This document shows positions 30,560 through 37,987 of a stretch of DNA of 64,000 nt, piece by piece. Each line of letters begins with the position of its first letter. Within the stretch, counting starts at the first letter, position 1. The stretch lies in assembly GCA_964564865.1 (NCBI GenBank), contig CAZMDA010000009.1, positions 1 to 64,000 of the forward strand. Direction: 5' to 3'. The position numbers and the translations under genes are program-made. The notes under the pieces were generated by a model. It did not search any database and was not told the origin of the DNA. It was given only the letters and a program-made list of their open reading frames with translations. The DNA comes from RBG-16-66-20 sp964564865 (GTDB lineage Bacteria; Pseudomonadota; Gammaproteobacteria; Burkholderiales; SG8-39).

Positions 30560-32242
30560 CTAGGCGTAATAGACGAGCAGGTAGCCCGCGAGCAACAGCG
30601 CCACCCAGAGCACCATCGCGCCGGTGGAAGCGGTGCGCACGTGCAGGCCCTGGAGGCCATCGTGCCGCCGCACGCCCTCGCCGACGCGCGCGACCGCGCC
30701 GTCCGCCCAGGCCCGCAGGGCGGCGCCGGCCATCGCGAGCAGCGCGCCGGCCCCGGCCAGGATCCTGGGGGCGAAGACGCGGTAGAACCAGTCCAGGTCG
30801 AGCGTGATGGTCAGGGTGCGCCGCAGCATCGGCAGCATGACGAAGAACGCGAGGCCCGAGAACAGCAGCAGCTCGAGCTGCACGACCACGTGGGCGCCGG
30901 TATAGGGCACGTAGCCGGCCTTGAAGGGCAGCAGCGCGTAGAGCGGCTGGTAGAACACGCCCAGGCCGATGCACAGCGCGGCGAACAGCCCCATGGCGAG
31001 TCGCATGTTGAGCGGCGGCTCCGGCGGCCTCAGGCCCGAATCCTTCTGGAAGAAGACGAACCACGGGAACTTGATGCCGGCGTGCAGGAAGACGCCGGCG
31101 GAGGCCGCGGCCAGCGCGAGCCAGACCCAGAGCAGGTGCTGGTCGGCCGCGGCCTGGGAGATCATGGACTTCGAGACGAAGCCCGAGGTGAGCGGGAAGG
31201 AGCTGATCGCGAGCGCGCCGATGGTGCCGCAAAGCGTGGTGAACGGCATGGTGCGGAACAGGCCGCCCAGCTCGCTGCACTTGCGCCGGCCCGCCTGCAG
31301 CAGGACCGCGCCTGCCGACATCAGCAGCAGCGCCTTGTAGAGGATGTGCGTGAAGGCATGCGCCGCGGCGCCGTTGAGCGCCATCTCGGTGCCGATGCCG
31401 ATGCCGGCGATCATGAAGCCGACCTGGTTGACGATGCTGTAGGCGAGGATGCGCCGCATGTCGTTCTCCAGCAGCGCGTAGACGATGCCGTAGAACACCA
31501 TGAACAGGCCCACCCACACCAGCAGCTCGGTGCCGGGGAAGCCGCGCAGCAGGACGCAGACCGCGGTCTTGGTGGTGAACGCGGACAGGAACACGGTGCC
31601 GCTCCAGGAGGCCTCCGGATACGCGTCCGGCAGCCAGGCCGACAGCGGGGGGGCGCCGGCATTGACCAGGAACCCGGCCAGGATCAGCCAGTGGGCGGGG
31701 CTGTCCAGCGCCATGCGCACGAACGCGGCCGAGCCGGTGTCGGAAACGTGGCCCGCGATCCCGGCCAGCAGCAGCACGCCGCCCAGCAGGTGCACCGCGA
31801 GGTAGCGGCGGCTGGCCGACCACGCCGGAGCGGTGCCGGCGCTCCAGATCACGAGCGTCGAGCCCAGCGCCATCAGCTCCCAGAACACGAACAGCGTGAC
31901 GAGGTCCCCGGCCAGCACGGCGCCGATCGCGGCCCCCGCGTAGACGAACGCCGCCGGCAGTTCCAGCCGGTTCGCCTGGCCGAGCGCGAACAGCGCGCCG
32001 CCGAAGGCCATGATCGCGAAGATCAGCGCGAACAGGCGCGACAGCGCGTCCACCGCGTAGGGCGCGATCTCTAGGCCCAGGTAGCGCCCGCTCCAGTGCA
32101 CGCCCTCGCCCACCGACAGCAGGATCCCGATCGCCGCGAGCGGCGCCGCCAGCGCGAGCGACGCGCGCGCGCGGCCCCGGAGCAGGCCCAGCGCGAGGCC
32201 GGCGAAGACGAGGACCAGGCCCGGGTGCAGGACGCTAGCCAT
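30560..32242 (-). CDS. Mrp/Mbh-type antiporter-like subunit (NuoL/M/N family), last gene of Mrp operon 1
   Basis: The 560-residue polytopic protein belongs to the proton-translocating NuoLMN/MrpD family: FVFWELMALGSTLVIW, a lysine in FTTKTAVCVLL, HILYKALLLMSAGAVLL and FPLTSGFVSKSMI. Extra helices at the C-terminus make it longer than MrpD. It is the third such subunit in this operon. Such subunits move H+ or Na+ across the inner membrane. It overlaps the end of the 84-residue gene upstream by eight bases. The dctP promoter lies just beyond its stop. Confidence 0.85.
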   Translation of the reverse strand: MASVLHPGLVLVFAGLALGLLRGRARASLALAAPLAAIGILLSVGEGVHWSGRYLGLEIAPYAVDALSRLFALIFAIMAFGGALFALGQANRLELPAAFVYAGAAIGAVLAGDLVTLFVFWELMALGSTLVIWSAGTAPAWSASRRYLAVHLLGGVLLLAGIAGHVSDTGSAAFVRMALDSPAHWLILAGFLVNAGAPPLSAWLPDAYPEASWSGTVFLSAFTTKTAVCVLLRGFPGTELLVWVGLFMVFYGIVYALLENDMRRILAYSIVNQVGFMIAGIGIGTEMALNGAAAHAFTHILYKALLLMSAGAVLLQAGRRKCSELGGLFRTMPFTTLCGTIGALAISSFPLTSGFVSKSMISQAAADQHLLWVWLALAAASAGVFLHAGIKFPWFVFFQKDSGLRPPEPPLNMRLAMGLFAALCIGLGVFYQPLYALLPFKAGYVPYTGAHVVVQLELLLFSGLAFFVMLPMLRRTLTITLDLDWFYRVFAPRILAGAGALLAMAGAALRAWADGAVARVGEGVRRHDGLQGLHVRTASTGAMVLWVALLLAGYLLVYYA

Positions 32243-32489
32243 CCGCGCCGTCCTCGCCGTAGTAGCGGTCGGGGCGCTTGAGGAGCGCCCCCAGCAGCTT
32301 GGCGAACAGGATCATCCCCGCGCAGGCGAGGAACCCGTACCAGGCGCCGAACGCGGGCAGGCCCTCGATCTCGAAATGCGGATGCATCTGGACCGCGAAC
32401 TCGGCCAGCACGGTGAGCGCCAGCACGGCGATGAATCCGCGCCACAGCAGCCGGATGCTCGATTCGCGCGCCAGCCAGTGGTCCTGCAT
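32235..32489 (-). CDS. Small two-helix membrane protein within Mrp operon 1
   Basis: The 84-residue protein has two transmembrane helices (LLWRGFIAVLALTVLAEFAVQ and FGAWYGFLACAGMILFAKLLGALL) with the short loop MHPHFEIEGLPAF. A charged tail RPDRYYGEDGADG follows. It is not one of the seven classical Mrp subunits but sits between two antiporter-like subunits, overlapping one and one base from the other. A role as accessory subunit of the complex is likely (inference). Confidence 0.75.
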   Translation of the reverse strand: MQDHWLARESSIRLLWRGFIAVLALTVLAEFAVQMHPHFEIEGLPAFGAWYGFLACAGMILFAKLLGALLKRPDRYYGEDGADG

Positions 32490-33947
32490 TCAGCCTCCCG
32501 CGGTCGCCCGCGCCAGCGCGAGCGCGATGTCAGGGTAGAAGAACAGCGCCACCGTCAGCGCCGCGGTCGCCGTCAGCGCGACCACCATCGGCAGCGGGGC
32601 CTCGCCGTGCGCCTGGCCGCCGGCGGCCCCGGGGCGCAGGAACGCGCGGTGCACGATCGGCGCGAAATACGCGGCGTTGAGCAGCGTGCTGGCGGCGATC
32701 ACGCCCAGCGCCATCCACTGCCCGGACTCCAGCACCGCGGTGAGCAGGAACCACTTGCTCAGGAAGCCCGCGGCCGGCGGCAGCCCGACCATCGAGATGG
32801 CGCCCACCGCGAACGCGCCCATGGTCCACGGCATGCGCCGGCCGATGCCGTCCAACTGGCTCACCTCGGTCTTGTGCGCGGCGGTATAGATCGCCCCGGC
32901 GGCGAAGAACAGCGTGATCTTGCCGAACGCGTGCGCGGCGATGTGCAGCGCGGCCGCGGTCACCGAGACCGGCGTCAGCAGCGCCGCCGCCAGCACCACG
33001 TAGGAGAGCTGGCTCACCGTGGAGTAGGCCAGGCGCCGCTTGAGGTTGTCCGCGCGCAGCGCGATGACGGACGCGGCCACGATGGTGAAGCCCGCCACGG
33101 TGGGCAGCCAGTCCGCGGCGCGCACCCCCGCCAGGGCGTCGACGCCGAACACGTAGACGATCACCTTCAGCACCGCGAACACGCCCGCCTTGACCACCGC
33201 CACCGCGTGCAGCAGCGCGGAAACCGGGGTCGGCGCCACCATCGCAGCCGGCAGCCAGCGGTGGAACGGCATCAGCGCGGCCTTGCCGATGCCGAACACG
33301 AACAGCGCGAGCAGGCCGCCGGTCGCCGCGCCCGACAGGCGCCCGCCGAGCAGGCCGCCCGGGGTGAACTCCAGCGTCCCGGCGACCTGCCAGGTGACGA
33401 CGATGGCCGGCAGCAGGAGCAGGATCGAGGTGCCGAGCAGCAGCCCCAGGTACAGCCGTCCGCTGCGCCGCGCCTCCTCGCCGCCGCTGTGGGTCACCAG
33501 CGGCCAGGTGACCAGCGTCAGGATCTCGTAGAACAGGAACAGGGTGAGCAGGTTCGAGGAGAACGCGATCCCCATGGTGGCCGCGAGCGCGAGGGCGAAG
33601 CACGCGTAGAAGCGCGTCTGGTGCGGCTCCCGGTTGGCGCGCATGTAGCCGATGGAGTAGACGGAATTGAGGATCCAGAGCCCGGCGGCGACCAGCGCGA
33701 ACAGCATTCCCAGCGGCTCGACCCGCAGGCCGAGCGGCACCCCGGGCAGCATCTCGACCAGGTACAGCTGCGGCACGCCGCCGGCGAGCACGGACGGCAC
33801 CAGCGCGGCGACGCAGGCGAACAGGGCCAGCGCCGCGGCCAGGGTCACCGCCTCGCGCAGGTCCGGCCTGCGGTGCGCGAGCGCGATGCCGGCGGCGCCG
33901 ATGCAGGGCACGGCGAGCGTCGCCGCGAGAAGCTGGGCCGCGGTCAT
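32490..33947 (-). CDS. Antiporter-like subunit (NuoL/M/MrpD family) of Mrp operon 1
   Basis: This 485-residue multi-helix protein carries FLFYEILTLVTWPLVTHSGG, FGIGKAALMPFHRWLPAAMVAPTPVSALLHAVAVVKAGVF, AYSTVSQLSYVVL and GLPPAAGFLSKWFLL. The conserved Glu in the first motif and the lysines in the later helices form the proton channel of this family. It overlaps the neighbouring MrpD-like gene by ATGA. Three related antiporter subunits in tandem are unlike classical Mrp (A plus D) and resemble the membrane arms of Mbh/Mbx-type complexes. Confidence 0.86.
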   Translation of the reverse strand: MTAAQLLAATLAVPCIGAAGIALAHRRPDLREAVTLAAALALFACVAALVPSVLAGGVPQLYLVEMLPGVPLGLRVEPLGMLFALVAAGLWILNSVYSIGYMRANREPHQTRFYACFALALAATMGIAFSSNLLTLFLFYEILTLVTWPLVTHSGGEEARRSGRLYLGLLLGTSILLLLPAIVVTWQVAGTLEFTPGGLLGGRLSGAATGGLLALFVFGIGKAALMPFHRWLPAAMVAPTPVSALLHAVAVVKAGVFAVLKVIVYVFGVDALAGVRAADWLPTVAGFTIVAASVIALRADNLKRRLAYSTVSQLSYVVLAAALLTPVSVTAAALHIAAHAFGKITLFFAAGAIYTAAHKTEVSQLDGIGRRMPWTMGAFAVGAISMVGLPPAAGFLSKWFLLTAVLESGQWMALGVIAASTLLNAAYFAPIVHRAFLRPGAAGGQAHGEAPLPMVVALTATAALTVALFFYPDIALALARATAGG

Positions 33948-35425
33948 CCCGGGCCCTGCAGCAACGCGCGCGCCGCCGCCGCCGCGCCCTCGATCACCGG
34001 CGTGCTGTAGACGCCGGAGGCGAGCACCAGGGCGGCCAGGCCGAGCGCCGGGGCCAGCATCGCCGCGGGCGCCTCGCGCACCCCGGCGAGCGCGGGACCG
34101 GGCTGGCGCAGGTAGGCCACCTCGACGAAGCGGTACATGTAGGCGAGCGCGATCAGCGAACTGGCCACCGGCAGCATCGCGATCACCCAGGCCTCGCGCT
34201 CGACGGCGGCGATCACCAGGTACCACTTGGTGACGAAGCCGGCGGTCGAGGGCACGCCCACCAGGCTGAGCCCTCCCAGCACGATGCCGGCGCAGGTGAG
34301 CGGCATGCGGTGCGCGATGCCGGCCAGGGCGTCGAAGCGCAGGCTGCCGGCGCGCACCGCGATGCCGCCGACCAGCATGAACAGCGTCGCCTTGGTGATG
34401 CCGTGGTTGAACAGGTGCGCCACCGCCGCGGTGAGGCCGGTCTGCGAGGCGAAACTGATGCCGAGCGTGATGTAGCCGATCTGGCCGACGCTGGAGTAGG
34501 CCAGCATGCGCTTGAGGTCGGCCTGGAACAGCGCCATGCCGGAGGCAATGAACATCGCCGCGACCGACAGCGCGAGCAGGATGTCCTCCAGCGGCAGCGC
34601 GTCCACCACGGTGCGCGCGCCGAACACGGTGAAATAGAAGCGCAGCAGCGCGTAGATCGCCACCTTGGTGGCGGTGCCGGCGATGAGCGCGGTCGCCGCG
34701 GAGGGCGCGTAGGTATAGGCGTTCGGCAGCCAGGCGTGCAGGGGGAACAGCGCGAGCTTGAGGCAGATGCCCACCGTGAGGAAGGCGAGCGCGGCCAGCA
34801 CCGGGCGATGGCCCGCGTCCCGGGGCAGGCGCTGCGCGATGTCCGCCAGGTTCAGCGTGCCGGTCACGAGGTAGAGCAAGCCGACGCCGATGACGATGAA
34901 CGTCGCCCCCACCGTGCCGAGGATCAGGTACTGGTAGGCCGCCATGAGCGCGCGCCGGTCGCGGCCGAGCGCCACCAGGACGTAGGTCGCCAGCGACGAG
35001 ATCTCGAGGAACACGAAGAAGTTGAACGCGTCCCCGGTGATCGTCATCCCGAGCAGCCCGGCGATGCACAGGCACAGCAGGGCGTAGAACAGGTAGTGCT
35101 GCTCGCGCGGCACCTCCAGCGCGACGCTGCGCCGCGCGTAGGGAATCACGAACACCGCGATCAGGCCGATCAGGACCAGCACGAACGCGCTCGCGGCATC
35201 GACCCGGTACTCGATCCCCCACGGCGGCTCCCAGCTGCCGAGCGCGTAGGACACCATGCCGCCTCCGATGACCCGGGCGAGCAGCCAGAGCGCGATGCCC
35301 AGGCTCGCCACCGCCGACGCCAGCGCCAGCGCCCAGGCGAGGCCGGCATGGCGCAGCAGCACGATGAGCGGCGCGGCGGCCAGCGGCACCACGACCTGCA
35401 GCGCGGGAAGGTGCTCGGCGATCAC
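33944..35425 (-). CDS. mrpD: Mrp antiporter subunit D-like protein
   Basis: The 493-residue protein carries NFFVFLEISSLATYVLVALG, FLTVGICLKLALFPLHAWLPNAYTYAPSAATALIAGTATKVAIYALLRF, AYSSVGQIGYITLG and GVPSTAGFVTKWYLV, the MrpD/NuoN pattern with Glu and Lys at the channel positions. The GTG start overlaps the mrpC stop (GTGA). It is the subunit most like MrpD in operon 1. Confidence 0.88.
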   Translation of the reverse strand: MIAEHLPALQVVVPLAAAPLIVLLRHAGLAWALALASAVASLGIALWLLARVIGGGMVSYALGSWEPPWGIEYRVDAASAFVLVLIGLIAVFVIPYARRSVALEVPREQHYLFYALLCLCIAGLLGMTITGDAFNFFVFLEISSLATYVLVALGRDRRALMAAYQYLILGTVGATFIVIGVGLLYLVTGTLNLADIAQRLPRDAGHRPVLAALAFLTVGICLKLALFPLHAWLPNAYTYAPSAATALIAGTATKVAIYALLRFYFTVFGARTVVDALPLEDILLALSVAAMFIASGMALFQADLKRMLAYSSVGQIGYITLGISFASQTGLTAAVAHLFNHGITKATLFMLVGGIAVRAGSLRFDALAGIAHRMPLTCAGIVLGGLSLVGVPSTAGFVTKWYLVIAAVEREAWVIAMLPVASSLIALAYMYRFVEVAYLRQPGPALAGVREAPAAMLAPALGLAALVLASGVYSTPVIEGAAAAARALLQGPG

Positions 35426-35832
35426 GGTTGCGGGTCGCGGTCCGGACCGGGTTCCGGGTCGGGCGGAGCGGCGGCGTCCTGCTGCAGGATGTCGTCCTCC
35501 TCGATGCTGCCGTAGGCCTCGCGAATGCGCACCACCAGCGCCAGGCCGAGCGCGAGCGTGGCGATGCCCACCACGATCGCGGTGAGGATCAGCACGTGCG
35601 GCAGCGGATTGGAATACACCGAGAACCCCGGCGCGACGATGGGCGCGGTGCCGCCGATCAGCTTGCCCGGCGCGATGTAGAGCAGGTAGACCGAGGTCTG
35701 GAAGATGGCGAGCCCCACCAGCTTCTTCACCAGGTTGGCGCGCGCGATCACCATGAACAGGCCGGTGACCATGAGCAACACCGTCACCGCGTAGCTGAAG
35801 TGGCTGAGCAGGCCGGCGACCGGTGCGGACAT
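35422..35832 (-). CDS. mrpC: Mrp antiporter subunit C (NuoK-like)
   Basis: The 136-residue protein has three helices. NLVKKLVGLAIFQTSVYLLYIAPGKLIGG and NPLPHVLILTAIVVGIATLALGLALVVRIREAYG are the NuoK/MrpC marks. An acidic Pro-rich tail (EEDDILQQDAAAPPDPEPGPDRDPQP) extends the C-terminus. It lies between mrpB (six bases upstream) and mrpD (overlapping). Confidence 0.9.
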   Translation of the reverse strand: MSAPVAGLLSHFSYAVTVLLMVTGLFMVIARANLVKKLVGLAIFQTSVYLLYIAPGKLIGGTAPIVAPGFSVYSNPLPHVLILTAIVVGIATLALGLALVVRIREAYGSIEEDDILQQDAAAPPDPEPGPDRDPQP

Positions 35833-35838
35833 CCCTGC

Positions 35839-36264
35839 CTAGTCCCCTGCCCGGCCGCGCGAGGCGAACATGTAGAACACCTTGAGCATGACGCCGCTGA
35901 CGGTGATCGCGACCCCGAGCTCGACCCAGAAGATGCCGCGCTGCTGGCCGTACACCGGGTCCCGCGAGAGCACGAAGTAGTCGAGGAAGTTGCCGCCCAG
36001 CAGCATTCCGGCCACGCCGACGCCGGCGTACAGCAGCACCCCGAGCGCCATCATCGCTTCGACCACGGCGTCGGGCACCGCGGCGCGCGCCACCGCCAGG
36101 CCGAAGATCAGGCCGTACAGGATCAGCGCGGCGGCGGTGATCACCCCGGCCTGGAAGCCCCCGCCCGGGCCGAAGTCGCCGTGGAACTGGACGTACAGCG
36201 CGAACACCAGCATGAACGGGATCAGCAGCTTGCCGACCACGCGCAGCACGAGGTAGCCCTTCAT
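35839..36264 (-). CDS. mrpB: Mrp antiporter subunit B
   Basis: The 141-residue protein has four helices and the MnhB signature VQFHGDFGPGGGFQAGVITAAALILYGLIFG. The following LPDY-like region is replaced by AVPDAVVEAMMALGVLLYAGVGVAGMLLGGNFLDY. The start overlaps the stop of the preceding subunit. In operon 1 MrpB is a separate protein, whereas operon 2 carries it fused to MrpA. Confidence 0.9.
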   Translation of the reverse strand: MKGYLVLRVVGKLLIPFMLVFALYVQFHGDFGPGGGFQAGVITAAALILYGLIFGLAVARAAVPDAVVEAMMALGVLLYAGVGVAGMLLGGNFLDYFVLSRDPVYGQQRGIFWVELGVAITVSGVMLKVFYMFASRGRAGD

Positions 36265-36764
36265 GCGCCGCCCTTGCGCCGCCGCCGCAGCAGCGCCACC
36301 ACGCCGATGCCGGCGGTGAACACCACGATGGTCTCGCCGAAGGTGTCGTAGCCGCGGTAGCTCGCCAGGACCGCGGTGACGATGTTCGGGATCCCGGTCT
36401 CGCGCGGGCCGTCCTTCAGGTAGCGCGGCTCGACGTGCTGGTGCATCGGCGCGGTGGGGTCCGAGAACGCCGGCAGCCAGAGGGTGCCGTACACCAGCAG
36501 TCCGCCCACGACCACGGCGAGCGCCAGCGGCAGCCAGGGCTTGTGCAGGGGCCGGGCCTCCTCGCCGCGGGTCAGGTGGAGCGCGCCCAGCAGCAGCACG
36601 GTGGAGACCCCGGCGCCGACCGAGGCTTCCGTCATCGCGACGTCGACCGCGTCGAGCGCCACCAGCACCGTCGCCATGAAGAAGCTGTAGGCGCTGAACA
36701 GCACCACCGCAGCGAACAGGTTGCGCTGCACCGCGATCGCGATCGCGACCACGGCCATCAGCAC
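36261..36764 (-). CDS. DUF4040 / MbhD-MbhE-like subunit of Mrp operon 1
   Basis: The protein has at least 167 residues and joins a DUF4040 (MbhD/MrpA C-terminal) part, NLFAAVVLFSAYSFFMATVLVALDAVDVAMTEASVGAGVSTVLLLGALHL, to an MbhE-like end, IVTAVLASYRGYDTFGETIVVFTAGIGVVALL. The GTG at 36764 is the first standard start. The family N-terminus (IEALVVNVLLVLMAVVAIAIA) reaches ten codons further, to an ATC at 36794 that has an ideal GGGGAGG site four bases before it. That ATC may be the real start. Confidence 0.82.
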   Translation of the reverse strand: MLMAVVAIAIAVQRNLFAAVVLFSAYSFFMATVLVALDAVDVAMTEASVGAGVSTVLLLGALHLTRGEEARPLHKPWLPLALAVVVGGLLVYGTLWLPAFSDPTAPMHQHVEPRYLKDGPRETGIPNIVTAVLASYRGYDTFGETIVVFTAGIGVVALLRRRRKGGA

Positions 36765-36778
36765 CAGCAGGACGTTGA

Positions 36779-37111
36779 CTACGAGCGCTTCGATGACGCC
36801 TCCCCGGAGTCGGCGAGCTGGGGCCGCAGGCCGCGGACCAGGGCGGCGCGCGCGAGCGCGTGCGACGCGGTGGGCGAGGCGAAGAAGATGAGCAGGCCGA
36901 GGATCACCAGCTTGGCCGCGACCAGCGTGACCCCGGCCTGCAGCAGCAGCCCGCCGAGGATCAGGCCGGCACCCAGGGTCTCGATGACGCTGACCGCGTG
37001 CAGGCGGGTATAGAAATCCGGCATCCGCAGCGCGCCGAGCGCGCCGACGACGCTGCAGAAGCCGCCGGCCGCGAGCAGGGCGAAGCTGAGGACGTCGAGC
37101 AAAGCGGCCAT
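36779..37111 (-). CDS. mrpG: Mrp antiporter subunit G
   Basis: The 110-residue protein has three helices and the MnhG marks GALGALRMPDFYTRLHAVSVIETLGAGLILGGLLL and FFASPTASHALARAAL. The ATG at 37111 shares its A with the TGA of mrpF (TGATG). Its tail overlaps the conserved upstream start of the DUF4040 subunit. Confidence 0.9.
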   Translation of the reverse strand: MAALLDVLSFALLAAGGFCSVVGALGALRMPDFYTRLHAVSVIETLGAGLILGGLLLQAGVTLVAAKLVILGLLIFFASPTASHALARAALVRGLRPQLADSGEASSKRS

Positions 37112-37395
37112 CAGCGCGCGTCCCCGCCGTCCTCGCCCGGCGCTCCCAGGTCCCCGTAGCGGAAGAACTTCAGCACCGCGACCGTCCCCACGAGGTTGAG
37201 CAGCCCGTAGGTGATGGCGAGGTCGAGGAACTCCGGACGGCCGTTGAGGAAGCCGATCACCGCCAGCAGCAGCATGGCGACGGTGCCGATGGCATTGCCC
37301 GCCAGCGCGCGGTCGAACACCGTGGGGCCGGCGAGCGCCCGCGCCAGCAGCAGCGCGAGCGTGGCCAGCAGCGCGAGCGTCGCCACGGCGAACAT
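37111..37395 (-). CDS. mrpF: Mrp antiporter subunit F
   Basis: The 94-residue protein has three helices and the MnhF signature ARALAGPTVFDRALAGNAIGTVAMLLLAVIGFLNGRPEFLDLAITYGLLNLVGTVAVLKFFRYGD. Start overlaps the TAA stop of mrpE (TAATG), and its end overlaps mrpG. Completeness and tight coupling show a functional operon. Confidence 0.9.
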   Translation of the reverse strand: MFAVATLALLATLALLLARALAGPTVFDRALAGNAIGTVAMLLLAVIGFLNGRPEFLDLAITYGLLNLVGTVAVLKFFRYGDLGAPGEDGGDAR

Positions 37396-37871
37396 TACCG
37401 GCCGGCCTCCATGCGGGCCACGCGCGCATCCATGTCGCCCGCCGCCACGCCCCGGGCGCCCTCGCGCGTCAGGGCATGGACGAGGAACTCGTCCGCGCCG
37501 ACCTCGATGCTGATGGTGCCCGGCGTGAGCGTGATCGAATTCGCGTGCACCGCCAGCCCGACCGCGGTCTTCTGCCGCGGCCGGAAGCGGACCATCGCCG
37601 GCGAGATGGGCAGGCGCGGATGGAGGATGACGCGCATCACGGTCCAGCCCGAGGTGACGATCTCCTTCAGCAGCCAGGGCCAGTACCACAGCGCGCCCGG
37701 GCCGAGGTGGATCGGATGGGTCTCGTGGTCGAGCAGGTCCATCCGCCGCACCAGCAGCAGCGCGGCAACGACGCTCGCCACGCCGAGCGCGAGCAGGAAC
37801 GGCGTATACAGGCCCGACAGCAGGAGCCAGAACACGTACAGCGTAGCCGCCAGGCTGGTGACGCGAACCAT
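37395..37871 (-). CDS. mrpE: Mrp antiporter subunit E
   Basis: The 158-residue protein has an N-terminal hydrophobic pair and the MnhE domain: LLKEIVTSGWTVMRVILHPRLPISPAMVRFRPRQKTAVGLAVHANSITLTPGTISIEVGADEFLVHALT. It is the first gene of operon 1, with a GGGGGAGGA ribosome site directly before the ATG at 37871. It is divergent from mrpA of operon 2. Confidence 0.9.
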   Translation of the reverse strand: MVRVTSLAATLYVFWLLLSGLYTPFLLALGVASVVAALLLVRRMDLLDHETHPIHLGPGALWYWPWLLKEIVTSGWTVMRVILHPRLPISPAMVRFRPRQKTAVGLAVHANSITLTPGTISIEVGADEFLVHALTREGARGVAAGDMDARVARMEAGR

Positions 37872-37987
37872 TCCTCCCCCGCGATGTCGAAGGCGCCGGC
37901 AGCCTCCGCCGTCGCATTCCGCTGGTCTTGTTTGGGCCGCATTCTAATATACGGGCGCGGCATGCCTTGGATAGAATCGCGCGCGGC
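37872..37987. promoter_or_regulatory. Divergent promoter region between two Mrp operons
   Basis: The 116-bp spacer holds a minus-strand TAGAAT (37946-37941) for operon 1, with a leader of about 60 bases, and a plus-strand TAGAAT (37972-37977) ending ten bases before the mrpA ATG. The AT-rich CTAATATAC lies between them. The closeness of the two -10 boxes implies that a regulator binding here would affect both operons. Confidence 0.55.
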
